Counted from the first letter of the stretch, positions 8,487-16,880 are shown. The stretch is DNA of 64,000 nt from Leptolyngbya sp. FACHB-321 (GCF_014695975.1 NZ_JACJPI010000041.1:1-64000); one strand, 5' to 3'. Program-made: numbers and translations. Notes: a model not told the origin generated them from the sequence alone.

Positions 8487-10271
8487 CTACTTAGCAGCAG
8501 TAGCCTTACGCTGTAGTTTAAGTTGGGCGATCACTGACTCAGCTTTGTCAAGCGATGGCGCAAATGTTTGGTTGTAGAAATCAACTAAAAAGGTTTGCCA
8601 ATCCAACTTGCCAGACGCAATTTGGTCTAGTTGAGATTCCATTTGAGCTGTGAATTTCGGACGCACTAGATCAGGAATAACAGCATCCAGAAAGGACATT
8701 AGTTCCATGCCAGTTGGAGTCACAACTAACTTACCTTTTTCCACCTGGACATAGTTACGGTCTTTCAAGGTTTTGACCGTGCTGGCATATGTAGAAGGAC
8801 GACCAATGCCCTTCTTTTCCATTTCTTGAATCAAGCGTGGTTCCGAGAAGCGACCGGGTGGGGACGTGCGTTTTTTGTCAGCTTGGACTTTAACACTAGT
8901 CATCATTTGACCTTCTTTAACAGCAGGCAGCACTGAATCACCACTCAGGTTGTTCCAGTACTTGGTGTAGCCAGGGAAGGTTAGCACCTGACCACGAGCC
9001 TCCCAATTTGTTGTGCCGGACTGTAGCAGCACTTTCGTTTTAGCTATCAGTGCGGGTGCTGCTTGTGTAGCGATCGCCCGCCGCCAAATCAGGTCATACA
9101 GTTTGATTGCCTCTGCTTTGCCGTTCCCCTTCAACTTTTGAAAAGGCGCTTCAGCCAGAGACTGAGCCTTCTCTGCTGTCATTGCGCAATCAGTAGGACG
9201 GATTGCCTCGTGAGCTTCCTGAGCACCGTCCTTGCTTTTATGTTTTGCCGTTTTTGCAGGCACATTTGTCGGGTCTGTCTGCTGGAGGTATGCCAGGGCA
9301 GCCTCACAGAAGCTAGCAGACAATGCCACTGAGTCAGTCCGCATATACGTGATCATGCCTTGCTCATAAAGCACCTGAGCCAACTCCATCGTCCGCTCTG
9401 GGGCTAATTTCAGGAGTGCCCCTGCTGCTTGCTGCAAAGAGGACGTAGTAAACGGTGCTGGAGCATTGAGCGTGGCTTGCTGACTCTCAACCTTCACAAT
9501 TTTATGAGGCTTAGACTGCGCCTCTGACACGATTTGAGCCGCTATTTTAGGGTCTGTAATACGGTCAGACTCTGACTCTTTAGCTTCCTGTTCTTCAGAG
9601 ACTGCTGCTTCAGTGTCTTGGCTACCCGCTTTAGACGCACGGTACAGCGCTTTGAACCCTTCAGGGTAGGTTGCTGAGAGTGTGAAGTAGTCTTCTGGCT
9701 TGAAGGCACGAATCCGCAGCTCTAGAGAAGCCAACAACCACAGTGCTGAGGATTGAACACGACCCATTGACTTAGCACCAATGTCCAATGCCCACACAAT
9801 CCGTTTGGTGCCAGAGTAGCCCACCATTTTGTCCAGGTGTGCTCGTCCTAAAGCAGCGCCCACAAGATCAACGTCTAGCTTGCGTGGGTTCGCCAACGCT
9901 TTTTGAATCGCGTCCTTCGTGATTTCCTGGTAGACCACGCGATCAGGGTTCTTCAGCTTCAACTCCTCAGTTAGATGCCAGGCAATGCTTTCACCTTCGC
10001 GATCGCCGTCTGTCGCCAGAACAACTCGGCGACCTTTCATTTCCTGCTTAATTGCACTCAGGTTTTTCTTTTTGTCTTTGGAGACTTCCCAATTTGAGAC
10101 TACTTTAGAGCCGTGAATGTCGAACCCACGGCTGTCTTCGCCGGAATCCCCAAGTTCACGAATGTGACCGACGCTCGCTTTAACCACAGCGTCTATGCCC
10201 AAGTCCTTGCAGTACTTCGTAATTTTCTCGCGCTTACCGGGAGACTCAATGATGAGCAGTAGCTTTTCCAT
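8487..10271 (-). CDS. topA: DNA topoisomerase I, short plasmid-type form
   Basis: Type IA topoisomerase, which relaxes negative supercoils through a 5'-phosphotyrosine link. I start it at ATG 10271 (MEKLLLIIESPGKREK) because the Toprim domain begins there; the listed TTG start adds 27 unlikely residues. Toprim motifs IIESPGK (Glu9) and ATDGDREGE (about 87-95) are intact. The active-site tyrosine is in QGMITYMRTDS (Tyr309), and the usual RFSEPRLIQEMEKKGIGRPSTYA motif follows. At 594 aa it ends right after domain IV and lacks the C-terminal zinc-finger or basic repeats of chromosomal TopA. That fits a plasmid-borne paralogue, together with dnaX and holB on the same replicon. Confidence 0.93.
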   Translation of the reverse strand: MEKLLLIIESPGKREKITKYCKDLGIDAVVKASVGHIRELGDSGEDSRGFDIHGSKVVSNWEVSKDKKKNLSAIKQEMKGRRVVLATDGDREGESIAWHLTEELKLKNPDRVVYQEITKDAIQKALANPRKLDVDLVGAALGRAHLDKMVGYSGTKRIVWALDIGAKSMGRVQSSALWLLASLELRIRAFKPEDYFTLSATYPEGFKALYRASKAGSQDTEAAVSEEQEAKESESDRITDPKIAAQIVSEAQSKPHKIVKVESQQATLNAPAPFTTSSLQQAAGALLKLAPERTMELAQVLYEQGMITYMRTDSVALSASFCEAALAYLQQTDPTNVPAKTAKHKSKDGAQEAHEAIRPTDCAMTAEKAQSLAEAPFQKLKGNGKAEAIKLYDLIWRRAIATQAAPALIAKTKVLLQSGTTNWEARGQVLTFPGYTKYWNNLSGDSVLPAVKEGQMMTSVKVQADKKRTSPPGRFSEPRLIQEMEKKGIGRPSTYASTVKTLKDRNYVQVEKGKLVVTPTGMELMSFLDAVIPDLVRPKFTAQMESQLDQIASGKLDWQTFLVDFYNQTFAPSLDKAESVIAQLKLQRKATAAK

Positions 10272-10631
10272 AATGCTTAGAAGGTTGAAGTCGTCCAATG
10301 CGCTCTTACCAAGGTGGCGACATTGACCGCTGTACAACCTTAGAGTGCCCAAACAGTACGGTTGCTAAGCGTGGCACGTCAAACAGCTGCACTGATAATC
10401 GTCCTTGAGCTTAAAAGTCAAGCTGTAACTTAAAACAAAACACAAAACTAGCAACACCACTAGACTTTCGTTGCTTGCTTGACTGGCGCTTTGTTAAAAC
10501 GAGGGTCTTGACAAAGCGCTAGAGTGATCCATTTCCGGGGGACTCTAGTACTATAGAAAGCAAATTCCCCGTCTGTCCCCAGCTTCGCTACATTCGTTGG
10601 CGGCAGAGGGGCTATACCAGGAGTTTTTGAC
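10272..10631. other. Intergenic between topA and small plus-strand genes
   Basis: A TTGACA hexamer occurs at about 10508-10513 and a TACTAT box near 10549, but they are about 35 bp apart and so are not a single classical promoter. The region should hold divergent promoters for topA and for the 40-aa gene. No other structure is recognised. Confidence 0.35.
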
Positions 10632-10754
10632 ATGGAAGAGTTACTGACCCAGGCAACGGTGGCCGTCGAGTGGTTTAGTTTGGGCTATATGGCGGGGTCA
10701 CTCGCCTGGCGCACACACCTTCACTTCACCCAGCCGTTCCAGACTAAGTTCTAG
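10632..10754 (+). CDS. Small protein, 40 aa (too short for the ORF track)
   Basis: ATG at 10632 is preceded by CCAGGAGTTTTTGAC, a strong AGGAG ribosome binding site with 8-nt spacing. The product MEELLTQATVAVEWFSLGY... has an amphipathic/hydrophobic first half with a possible short membrane-associated helix. It ends at TAG 10752-10754. The downstream SAP-like ORF is in the same reading frame with no other stop between them, so this could be the front of a longer, amber-interrupted gene. Function unknown. Confidence 0.55.
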   Translation: MEELLTQATVAVEWFSLGYMAGSLAWRTHLHFTQPFQTKF

Positions 10755-10787
10755 ACGCGGCGACAGACCACACCCGTCTTACGGGAA

Positions 10788-10976
10788 TTGAGTCCCCATC
10801 TGCCAGTTCAGACCGTCCCACCGTCCAAACTACGCTCCCCCGTGGAGCAGCTACGGCAACAATGTCAGCAAGTCGGGATCAAATGGCGTGACGCATATGG
10901 GAAACACAAGCACCTCAAGAAACATGAAATGCTAGCGGCCCTTAAAGCCAGCAACGTGATTCCCTTCCAGCGTTAA
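10788..10976 (+). CDS. Small basic protein resembling a SAP-type DNA-binding motif (62 aa)
   Basis: The listed start is TTG 10788. No ATG or good ribosome binding site is visible; the frame is open back to the TAG of the preceding 40-aa gene. The core VEQLRQQCQQVGIKWRDAYGKHKHLKKHEMLAALKA has the helix-turn-helix spacing and basic residues of SAP-like or Rho-N-like DNA-binding motifs, but this is pattern similarity only. Possibly expressed by translational coupling to, or readthrough from, the upstream gene. A terminator follows at 11015. Confidence 0.5.
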   Translation: MSPHLPVQTVPPSKLRSPVEQLRQQCQQVGIKWRDAYGKHKHLKKHEMLAALKASNVIPFQR

Positions 10977-11014
10977 GCGTCAGGCGCTACACCCAATAAC
11001 AGTTTGTACTACCC

Positions 11015-11045
11015 GCCCCAGACTACCCATGTTTGGGGCTTTTTG
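11015..11045 (+). terminator. Rho-independent terminator
   Basis: GCCCCAGAC, 7-nt loop, GTTTGGGGC, then TTTTT. It closes the two small plus-strand genes. The ORF track's start at 11033 for the next gene lies inside this hairpin and is therefore unlikely. Confidence 0.75.
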
Positions 11046-11146
11046 TTGGCAGTGAGATAGTGCTAGGGGCAAGACGCCATGCCACAAGACAAGTAACGCC
11101 ACTGCTCCCACAGTGGACAGCCGTTCACGCCACAGCCACAAACCCC

Positions 11147-11521
11147 ATGTCAGAACCAACCCAACCCAACGCCAAGACCGAGTCCACTGACGCTACAGAT
11201 CGTAGCTTGCAGCAAGACTTCAACCAGTGCCTCGATCAGTGGGTGGTAGAAGGCGAAGTGAACCTTGTCTGGTTAACTGCCTTGGTTATGGCGCAGGCAC
11301 AACAACTTAAAGCCGAGACCGACGAGTACCAGGCGCTCAGCGAGCGACTGGCTGAAACACCAACCCAACCACAAGTCAAGGCAGTCGTCAAAAAGGTGTC
11401 AGAGCACACAAGATTAGCGGATAGGACTGGTAGCCCCGCGCCTTCAGGTCGAGGTGGAAAGTCCAACGAGCTTTTAAGCGCCGTCTCCTGGCTGTTTAGT
11501 GCGTATGGTGTGGATCGTTGA
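11147..11521 (+). CDS. Small hypothetical protein (124 aa)
   Basis: I use ATG 11147 (MSEPTQPNAKTE...) because the listed upstream start sits in a terminator hairpin. After a polar N-terminus, residues ~20-75 look helical (LQQDFNQCLDQWVVEGEVNLVWLTALVMAQAQQLKAETDEYQALSERL). A basic, Gly/Pro-rich segment (DRTGSPAPSGRGGKS) and a short C-terminal helix follow. No family recognised. No clear Shine-Dalgarno sequence. It borders the transposase remnant that begins at 11530. Confidence 0.55.
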   Translation: MSEPTQPNAKTESTDATDRSLQQDFNQCLDQWVVEGEVNLVWLTALVMAQAQQLKAETDEYQALSERLAETPTQPQVKAVVKKVSEHTRLADRTGSPAPSGRGGKSNELLSAVSWLFSAYGVDR

Positions 11522-11529
11522 TTTAACGT

Positions 11530-11885
11530 TCAATCACCGCTTGGCTGACCTTGCCAGCCGTAGAATGCCAGTAAGAGCGCAAACACTAAGAGCCAAGGCT
11601 TAAGTAAGCAAAAATAAACATAGGGCTGAATCATCAGTTGTAAGTTGTGGAAGCGACTCGTCCAACTGCATGATGAATGCCAGCAAGCATGAGCACGAAA
11701 TTTCTCAATGAACGGCTCTTGAGGGGCAGCCTTGCCAGAATTTAGCCCGCTGCATGGTAAGCTCACCAGCAGATAGGCACTACTGACGCTTTCCCACCAC
11801 CGCTCTATCTGGATATAATGCGTCACTCGATAATCCGCCCACCCTAACTTGTCTCGAGCGAAATACCGCAGCCTTGCACCTTTAC
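11530..11885 (-). pseudogene. C-terminal remnant of an IS701/IS4-type transposase
   Basis: Reading past the listed GTG, the frame continues upstream as LRYFARDKLGWADYRVTHYI then QIERWWESVSSAYLLVSL. This matches the conserved C-terminal block of cyanobacterial IS701-like DDE transposases (IERWW...SAYLLVSL, and NLQLMIQPYVYFCLLKPWL near the end). The frame hits a TAG near 11891, so only the last ~115 residues remain and the catalytic residues upstream are absent. A dead fragment, and the left border of the cassette region. Confidence 0.7.
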
Positions 11886-11927
11886 ACTAAAGTTGGGTTT
11901 GTTGCTGAACGCTCGCGGTGGCAAGGG

Positions 11928-12011
11928 GGCGTCAGCTTTGGCTTGAAATGCCGTTGTAGCAACAGCCCAAGCAACTAGCTGCACCGGCATACATTCAAGC
12001 TAGCGTTAGGA
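11928..12011 (+). repeat. attC-like site F (degenerate)
   Basis: Arms GGCTTGAAATGCCG and CGGCATACATTCAAGC pair as L''/L' with a 2-nt bulge, followed by GTTAGGA as an R'-like box. The matching R'' is poor. It is the weakest of six attC-like sites but sits where the left end of the array should be. Confidence 0.45.
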
Positions 12012-12152
12012 GGCATCGGTTATTGCAGCCGGTAACCACAAGCGTCATGCCACTTACATTATGGGTGGCGACGGTAGTTAAGCATCCCTCTGTGAGTTCC
12101 ATCCGTCAAGTTTTGTGTTTGGTTAGGGTGAGTGTTTGTCAGTCTCAGTCAC

Positions 12153-12608
12153 TTAGCGCTTCGCATAAGCAACTAACGCAACGCCTAAAACCACCAGTAC
12201 AGCGCCTGCAATGCGTGTTGGGCTAGCGGGATACTTTGCCAGCCCAAGCGCGCCGTAGTGATCCAGCAAGAGGGCGGCAATCATCTGACCGGCGATCGTC
12301 AGCGCCAGTGCCAGCGCGGCTCCAATCCTCGGTGTGGCGAAAATGGTGGACCAGACATACAACGTGCCTAAGCAGCCGCCCACCCACATCCACCAAGCGG
12401 TTTGAGCCAGCGTCGTTGCAGCGGGAAGGGGAGACCGTGCAGCGACGCAAAGCGCGAGTGATGCTAAGGTGCCGGCAAGATAGGAAATAAATGTCACCTG
12501 CATCGGTTCACCCACATAGCGCCGCAACAGCGTGTTCAGCGCCACTTGAATCGGTAGAATAGCGCCGCCAACCAACGCCGCCAGCAGGTAGAGCGTTCGT
12601 CCATGCAT
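12153..12608 (-). CDS. DMT-superfamily permease, DUF606/YdcZ type
   Basis: A 151-aa, very hydrophobic protein with about five transmembrane segments (LYLLAALVGGAILPIQVAL; FISYLAGTLASLALCVA; WWMWVGGCLGTLYVWSTIFA; GAALALALTIAGQMIAALLLDH; IAGAVLVVLGVALVAYA). Its length and the N-terminal ...AALNTLLRRYVG-type motif fit the small DUF606 branch of the drug/metabolite transporters, which often work as inner-membrane exporters of small solutes. It is divergently transcribed from a marR gene across 119 bp containing a MarR-type palindrome. The inference is a self-regulated efflux cassette. Substrate unknown. Confidence 0.85.
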   Translation of the reverse strand: MHGRTLYLLAALVGGAILPIQVALNTLLRRYVGEPMQVTFISYLAGTLASLALCVAARSPLPAATTLAQTAWWMWVGGCLGTLYVWSTIFATPRIGAALALALTIAGQMIAALLLDHYGALGLAKYPASPTRIAGAVLVVLGVALVAYAKR

Positions 12609-12629
12609 CGTAGAACCTCTCGTTCGATT

Positions 12630-12647
12630 TATCTTGATATTGAGATA
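12630..12647. promoter_or_regulatory. MarR-type operator palindrome
   Basis: TATCTTGATATTGAGATA is a near-perfect inverted repeat between the divergent permease and marR genes. A related half-site TTGATGTCAAGATA lies at 12679-12691. MarR proteins typically bind 16-20 bp palindromes in such intergenic regions. Inference from position and symmetry. Confidence 0.6.
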
Positions 12648-12727
12648 CTTGAAGGTAAGATTATTCTAGAAGTTCTTTTGATGTCAAGATAGTTAGGAGC
12701 CAGAAACTTTGATGAGTGCATGGGACG

Positions 12728-13219
12728 ATGGAACTTGATCCAGTCGATCAGATTTTGGGGCAATGGCAGCGAGAACGTCCTGATTTAGATGTTTCACCCA
12801 TGGGCATCATTGGGCGCATGGGGCGGTTAGCCAAGCACTTAGAACGAGCCATTCAAAAGACATTTTCAGACTTTGGTTTAACCGCTGGAGAGTTTGACGT
12901 GTTAGCAACGCTCCGTCGTTCTGGTGAACCGTACCAACTGTCACCCACCGCGTTGTTTCACACGCTCATGGTTTCATCAGGGACGATGACGCATCGTCTT
13001 GATCGCTTAGAACAAGCTGACCTTGTGAGGCGTACTCCTGATCCAAGCGATCGACGAGGCACGCTCATCATGCTGACAAATGCAGGCTTGACGCTGATTG
13101 AGAAGGCTGTTGAAGCGCATGTTGCTAATGAACATCGCCTTCTTAGCGTTCTGGAAGCACCAGAACGTGAAGCACTCATCCTCTTGCTTCGTAAACTGTT
13201 AGTTTCGTTCGAGGAGTAG
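12728..13219 (+). CDS. MarR-family transcriptional regulator
   Basis: I prefer ATG 12728 (MELDPVDQILGQWQRERPDL); the family usually starts with this DPVD.I..QW.RERPD block. The winged helix is visible: helices LTAGEFDVLATLRRSG and LSPTALFHTLMVSSGTMTHRLDRLEQADLV, then the wing RTPDPSDRRGTLIMLT, and a C-terminal dimerisation helix. It probably represses itself and the divergent permease, relieved by a small ligand. It carries no attC of its own: the next one is interrupted by the group II intron just downstream. Confidence 0.9.
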   Translation: MELDPVDQILGQWQRERPDLDVSPMGIIGRMGRLAKHLERAIQKTFSDFGLTAGEFDVLATLRRSGEPYQLSPTALFHTLMVSSGTMTHRLDRLEQADLVRRTPDPSDRRGTLIMLTNAGLTLIEKAVEAHVANEHRLLSVLEAPEREALILLLRKLLVSFEE

Positions 13220-13315
13220 CCGTTGCAACTCATTGAAGGCTGTTTCAAGTTGAGCGCTAAGCGCAGCAAGGCAACAGAATCGGGTCGAGGAAGGCATTTA
13301 ACCTTCCCCTCCCAC

Positions 13316-13347
13316 ACCACCCATCATGCGGGTCCGCAATGGGCGGT
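13316..13347 (-). ncRNA. Group II intron domain V
   Basis: On minus, ACCGCCCATTGCGGACCCGC continues to ATGATGGGTGGT. The arms ACC.GCCCAT and ATGGGT.GGT pair around GCG/CGC, the compact hairpin expected for the catalytic domain V, about 30 nt after the maturase stop. Confidence 0.75.
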
Positions 13348-13377
13348 TCATGACGATGCGCAAACAAGACTGATGAC

Positions 13378-14712
13378 TTAAACGTATCCTTGAACCTTCA
13401 TCCAAAGTTGTTTAATCGCTAGCAATCCCTGTTGCTCTAACCACTCATTCGTCATTCCCGTATGCGTTGCTAACGTCTTTGACAAGCGCCAATAGCCTTT
13501 ACGACTAATGCCCGTCCAAATCGCCTGACGCTTTGTTGTCCCGAGTTTGAGCAAGTTGGTGATGCGGGTTCTGGGTCTACGCCACTGCTTCCAGTAACAC
13601 ATCCGAATCCGCCGCCTCAACCAACCGTCTAACGCCTCAATGGGACTGTAATGTTGGGAAATGCCGAAGTAGTTCATCCAGCCTCGTAGGTATCGATTCA
13701 ATCGCTCGATTCGTGCTGCCATTGAGACTCCCCAACTGCGTGAGGTTAACCCCTTCAGTCGGTGTTTGAAGTCTTGCAGAGCTTGGCTAGAGGTAAAGAT
13801 CCGAATGCCCCGGAAGGTAAATCCCAGGTATTCGAGGTCTTCGATCCTGACCACCCGACTTTTCTCGCGATTGACCTTCAGCTTCAGCTTTTGGGTTAGG
13901 TAACGGCTAATGTTCGCCATCACCCGTCGCCCTGCCCGTCTACTTTTGACCAGGATCACCAGGTCATCCATATAACGGACAAAGTGATGCCCTCTCGCTT
14001 CAAGCTGTTTGTCGAGATCGTCCAACAGGATATTGGACAATAACGGTGATAAGGGCGACCCTTGCGGCGTCCCCCAGTCCGTCGCCTCAATCGCGCTACC
14101 GACTAACACCCCTGCTCTCAGGTAACGACCTATCAGCCTTAAAAGCACTTTGTCAGTGACTTGCCGGGCAAGGCGGGACATCAAGACATCGTGGTTGACC
14201 GTATCAAAGAATTTCTCTAGATCCAGGTCAACCGCATACCGATAGCCCTCTTTAACAAAGGTCTTCACCTGCCGGATGGCACCGTGAGCAGAACGTTTGG
14301 GTCGGCTCCCAAAACTTGACTCGGAAAATCCAGGGTCAAAGATGGGAGTCAGCACTTGCAGAATGGCTTGTTGGATCACCCGGTCAACGACACAAGGGAC
14401 TCCCAACTTTCGCTCTCCCTTGCCGTGGGGCTTGGGAATGACCACCCGTCGCACGGGACGCGGTTGGTAGTTGCCATTCATCAGGGATTGGCGAATCTCA
14501 CTCCAATGCTCCCGCGCATGGGCTGGGAAATCTTCCAAGGTCATTCCGTCACTGCCGGGTGCCCCTTTGTTCGATTTCACTCGTTCCCAGGCTCGTTTCA
14601 CATTGTCGCGCTCTAAGATTCGCGCCATCAGGTTGTCTAAGGCTGGCTCTCTGTCAGCACGCCAAACCCCATCTCCCCCATGCGGGTTCATTGATGAGCT
14701 TGAGTTGTTCAT
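13378..14712 (-). CDS. ltrA: Group II intron reverse transcriptase/maturase
   Basis: This protein helps the intron RNA fold, splice and reverse-transcribe into new sites. RT motifs are intact: RRVVIPKPHGKGERKLGVP, SSFGSRPKRSAHGAI, AVDLDLEKFFDTVNH (about 160-174), GTPQGSPLSPLLSNI and the catalytic YMDD at 247-250. The maturase domain follows (LNRYLRGWMNYF, RRRIRMCYWKQW). There is no HNH endonuclease domain, as in the class C lineage. At 444 aa it appears full length, and no frameshift is visible, so the element may still be mobile. Confidence 0.93.
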   Translation of the reverse strand: MNNSSSSMNPHGGDGVWRADREPALDNLMARILERDNVKRAWERVKSNKGAPGSDGMTLEDFPAHAREHWSEIRQSLMNGNYQPRPVRRVVIPKPHGKGERKLGVPCVVDRVIQQAILQVLTPIFDPGFSESSFGSRPKRSAHGAIRQVKTFVKEGYRYAVDLDLEKFFDTVNHDVLMSRLARQVTDKVLLRLIGRYLRAGVLVGSAIEATDWGTPQGSPLSPLLSNILLDDLDKQLEARGHHFVRYMDDLVILVKSRRAGRRVMANISRYLTQKLKLKVNREKSRVVRIEDLEYLGFTFRGIRIFTSSQALQDFKHRLKGLTSRSWGVSMAARIERLNRYLRGWMNYFGISQHYSPIEALDGWLRRRIRMCYWKQWRRPRTRITNLLKLGTTKRQAIWTGISRKGYWRLSKTLATHTGMTNEWLEQQGLLAIKQLWMKVQGYV

Positions 14713-15217
14713 GGCTCCTCCTTAGTTCATTCATGTTTGTCCCTTCGCTCCCACAAGGGGAACTACTATGGACTCTGCTGACTTCTGTAAGGCTGGACGG
14801 CAGGAGTTTCCTCCTGTCGGGCTGTTCTCGCAGCTTTAGGGTTCTGTGGCTTCCTAACCGTTTCCAGCTAGACCTCAATCAGGCTCCCATGACGGCTTGA
14901 ACCGCTTCCTTACAGACCTCCCCAGATAAGAACGTGAACTGTCCCTGCACAACCGCGTCATTTACTGTGTTCCCTGAACCAGACGGCTTCGTTGTGTTGT
15001 GCCAACTCGCCCCAAGAATCTCAGCCTTCTATGACGTTTCTGTTCGTCGGCTTGCAGGTTTGCCGCTGGCTTCCTTCAGACCCTTCCTCACGGAAGCGCC
15101 CTTGCCTTAGGCTAGTCGTTGTTGTCACTCGGCTCCTATCACTTTCGAGCATTTGGACACTGGTTCTCCGACAGGGGACTTTCACCCCATTAGTTCACGC
15201 CCATGCTGGGCGTACAC

Positions 15218-15294
15218 AAATTGTTGGAGCGGCAAACAGAGCCTTTTCGCTTTGTTTCGGTGTTGCTTGTCGCCGCTCAACGGCAGCGTTATGC
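15218..15294 (+). repeat. attC site A (3' part; its R'' lies across the intron at 13270-13275)
   Basis: ATTGTTGGAGCGGC (L'') pairs with GCCGCTCAAC (L'), followed by GGCA and R' = GTTATGC. R'' (GGCAAC) is on the far side of the group II intron. The same GTTATGC(C/G)GCTT...GTGGC-type sequence recurs after sites A and D. Confidence 0.7.
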
Positions 15295-15397
15295 GGCTTC
15301 GGTTATGGATGGTAGCTGTAGTTTAAAGGCAAGCTGTTTTTGTTGAGTGCTAAGTTAGATTCCTAATGCATCTTCATCAGCTTCATGAGACATTGCA

Positions 15398-16156
15398 ATG
15401 GAGTCACGTATTCAGTCGTACCTACGTGTTGCAGCTAGCCATCAACGCGATACAGAGCGCATTGGTTCCTTTCTCGCTACCTTCTCTCGTTCCAACGCTA
15501 ATCCTTTCCTCAACTACGCGATTCCCGATGACAACGCCACACCATCACTGGCAGATGTGATCGCTCTGATCGCTGCCTACGAGAAACGTTTGCGCAAACC
15601 GCGCTTAGAGTATGTTGCACAGTTAGCCCCTGCGGTTGAAGGGGTGCTGATGGATGCGGGCTTTCACGTTGAAGGACGTCTGCCGCTCATGGCTTGCGCT
15701 CCTGGTTCAGAGCAAGGCCTGCCCGTTCCTTCAGGGATCGAGTTGATTTTGCCAGCTTCTGATGCTGATCTGCTGGCTACAGTCGCGGTTCAGAACGAAG
15801 CGTATGGTGCTCCTCCTCCAGACTCCGCCGCGATCGCCCAACTGCAACACAGCCTTGAAGTCGGTGGAATCGCTGTTTTAGCTCGAATGGAGGCAACCGG
15901 TGAACCTGTGGGTGCGGGTGTCTGTACGGTTCCTTATCATCAAACAACGGAAATTGCAGGTATTGGTGTGCGTGCAGCCTTCCGCCGTCGAGGTGTGGCA
16001 GGAGCGCTGACAACTCGATTGGTACAAGAAGCGTTTACGGCAAACATTTCAGTCCCCTTCCTAATGGCAGCACATGAAGCGGAGGAAAGGCTTTACGCGC
16101 GTGCAGGGTTTGCTGTCGTTGGCAAGATCCTACATATCTCGCGCCCAATAACGTAG
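15398..16156 (+). CDS. GNAT-family N-acetyltransferase (cassette gene)
   Basis: 252 aa. The C-terminal half carries the acetyl-CoA signature: beta4 ...TTEIAGIGVRAAFRRRGVAGAL (motif A, R-x-x-G-x-G/A variant) and the closing ERLYARAGFAVVG motif. The N-terminal half (residues 1-100) is a less conserved second GNAT-like lobe. It transfers an acetyl group to an amine; substrate unknown. It sits alone in plus orientation between attC A and attC B, so by position it is a single-gene cassette. Acetyltransferases are among the commonest cargo of integron arrays. Confidence 0.85.
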   Translation: MESRIQSYLRVAASHQRDTERIGSFLATFSRSNANPFLNYAIPDDNATPSLADVIALIAAYEKRLRKPRLEYVAQLAPAVEGVLMDAGFHVEGRLPLMACAPGSEQGLPVPSGIELILPASDADLLATVAVQNEAYGAPPPDSAAIAQLQHSLEVGGIAVLARMEATGEPVGAGVCTVPYHQTTEIAGIGVRAAFRRRGVAGALTTRLVQEAFTANISVPFLMAAHEAEERLYARAGFAVVGKILHISRPIT

Positions 16157-16187
16157 ACAATGACAATTAAGCCTGTCAGCGATGGCA

Positions 16188-16275
16188 GCATAACAAAGCC
16201 CATGCACACCGACCACCGAGCGGTTATCCTTGGAAATCCAAGGAGCTTTGCAGCGGGTGATGGGCACCGTTATGT
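16188..16275 (+). repeat. attC site B (strong)
   Basis: R'' GCATAAC and R' GTTATGT frame an imperfect hairpin: CATAAC-AAA-GCCCAT-g-CACACC against GGTGATGGGC-ACC-GTTATG. The unpaired G in the 5' arm is the extrahelical base typical of attC sites. Total length 88 bp. Confidence 0.85.
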
Positions 16276-16295
16276 GGAAAGCCAATAGAGGGTAA

Positions 16296-16856
16296 ATGGA
16301 GATCACTACAACCTATAAAGCAGTGGATAGAACCGCATGGCGTTCTTGGCTTGAGCAACATCATGCTACAACCAAGGAGATTTGGTTGTTGTTTGATGAT
16401 GTTCCTGAGGCCTTAACTATTTCCTACCTTGATGCCGTTGAGGAAGCAATTTGTTTTGGTTGGATTGACAGTGTACAAAAACGCTTCTCAACCCATGAGC
16501 GTGTTCAGCGATTTACGCCTCGGAAAAAGCGAAGTAACTGGACAGAATTAAATAAGGAACGTGCTTGCCGTCTGGTTCGATTGGGCATGATGACTGATGC
16601 TGGATTTGCAACGCTCCCTGATCTAACCGCCAAGTTTAAGGTTCCCAAAGATATTGTTGAGGCACTTAAGGCAGAACCTGATGCTTGGTCTAACTTCCTT
16701 ACATTCCCCGCTTTGTATCGGCGAGTACGCATCGGATATATTGAGAAAATACGAAAAAATCAAAGCGAATTTGAGCGGCGACTTCGGAATTTTGTGAACA
16801 AAACTGCCCGCAACCAAATGTTTGGCAATTGGAATGATCAAGGAAGACTTATTTAA
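16296..16856 (+). CDS. YdeI/OmpD-associated-family protein (cassette gene)
   Basis: A 186-aa single-domain protein with the family pattern: N-terminal W..WL..HH....E.WL (RSWLEQHHATTKEIWLLF), then the hallmark YLDAVEEAICFGWIDS, QRFTPRKKRSNWTELNK, and a C-terminal helical segment rich in Arg/Lys. The biochemical role of this family is not settled; some members bind DNA-like or stress ligands. It starts at ATG 16296, 21 bp after the R' box of attC B, and ends 25 bp before attC C, which is textbook cassette geometry. Confidence 0.88.
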   Translation: MEITTTYKAVDRTAWRSWLEQHHATTKEIWLLFDDVPEALTISYLDAVEEAICFGWIDSVQKRFSTHERVQRFTPRKKRSNWTELNKERACRLVRLGMMTDAGFATLPDLTAKFKVPKDIVEALKAEPDAWSNFLTFPALYRRVRIGYIEKIRKNQSEFERRLRNFVNKTARNQMFGNWNDQGRLI

Positions 16857-16880
16857 ATTAGTTGCAGGAATCTTAATCCA

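Larger units (their letters stand above)
13276..15217 (-). mobile_element. Group II intron (about 1.94 kb), inserted in an attC site
   Basis: On the minus strand the element begins GTGTACGCCCAGCATGGGCG, the expected GUGYG 5' end and first domain-I helix, and continues GGGGTGAAAGTCCCC. A 444-aa maturase lies in domain IV. A domain V hairpin lies at 13316-13347 and a domain VI-like stem just after it. Removing 13276-15217 joins GGCAAC to AAATTGTTGGAGCGGC. This restores an attC R''-spacer-L'' block that pairs with the L'/R' half at 15270-15294. The intron is antisense to the cassettes, the known habit of group IIC-attC introns. End points are accurate to a few bases. Confidence 0.85.

Noticed and set aside
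11033-11146. Track start of the ORF at 11033
   Set aside because: It begins inside a Rho-independent terminator hairpin; ATG 11147 is more plausible.
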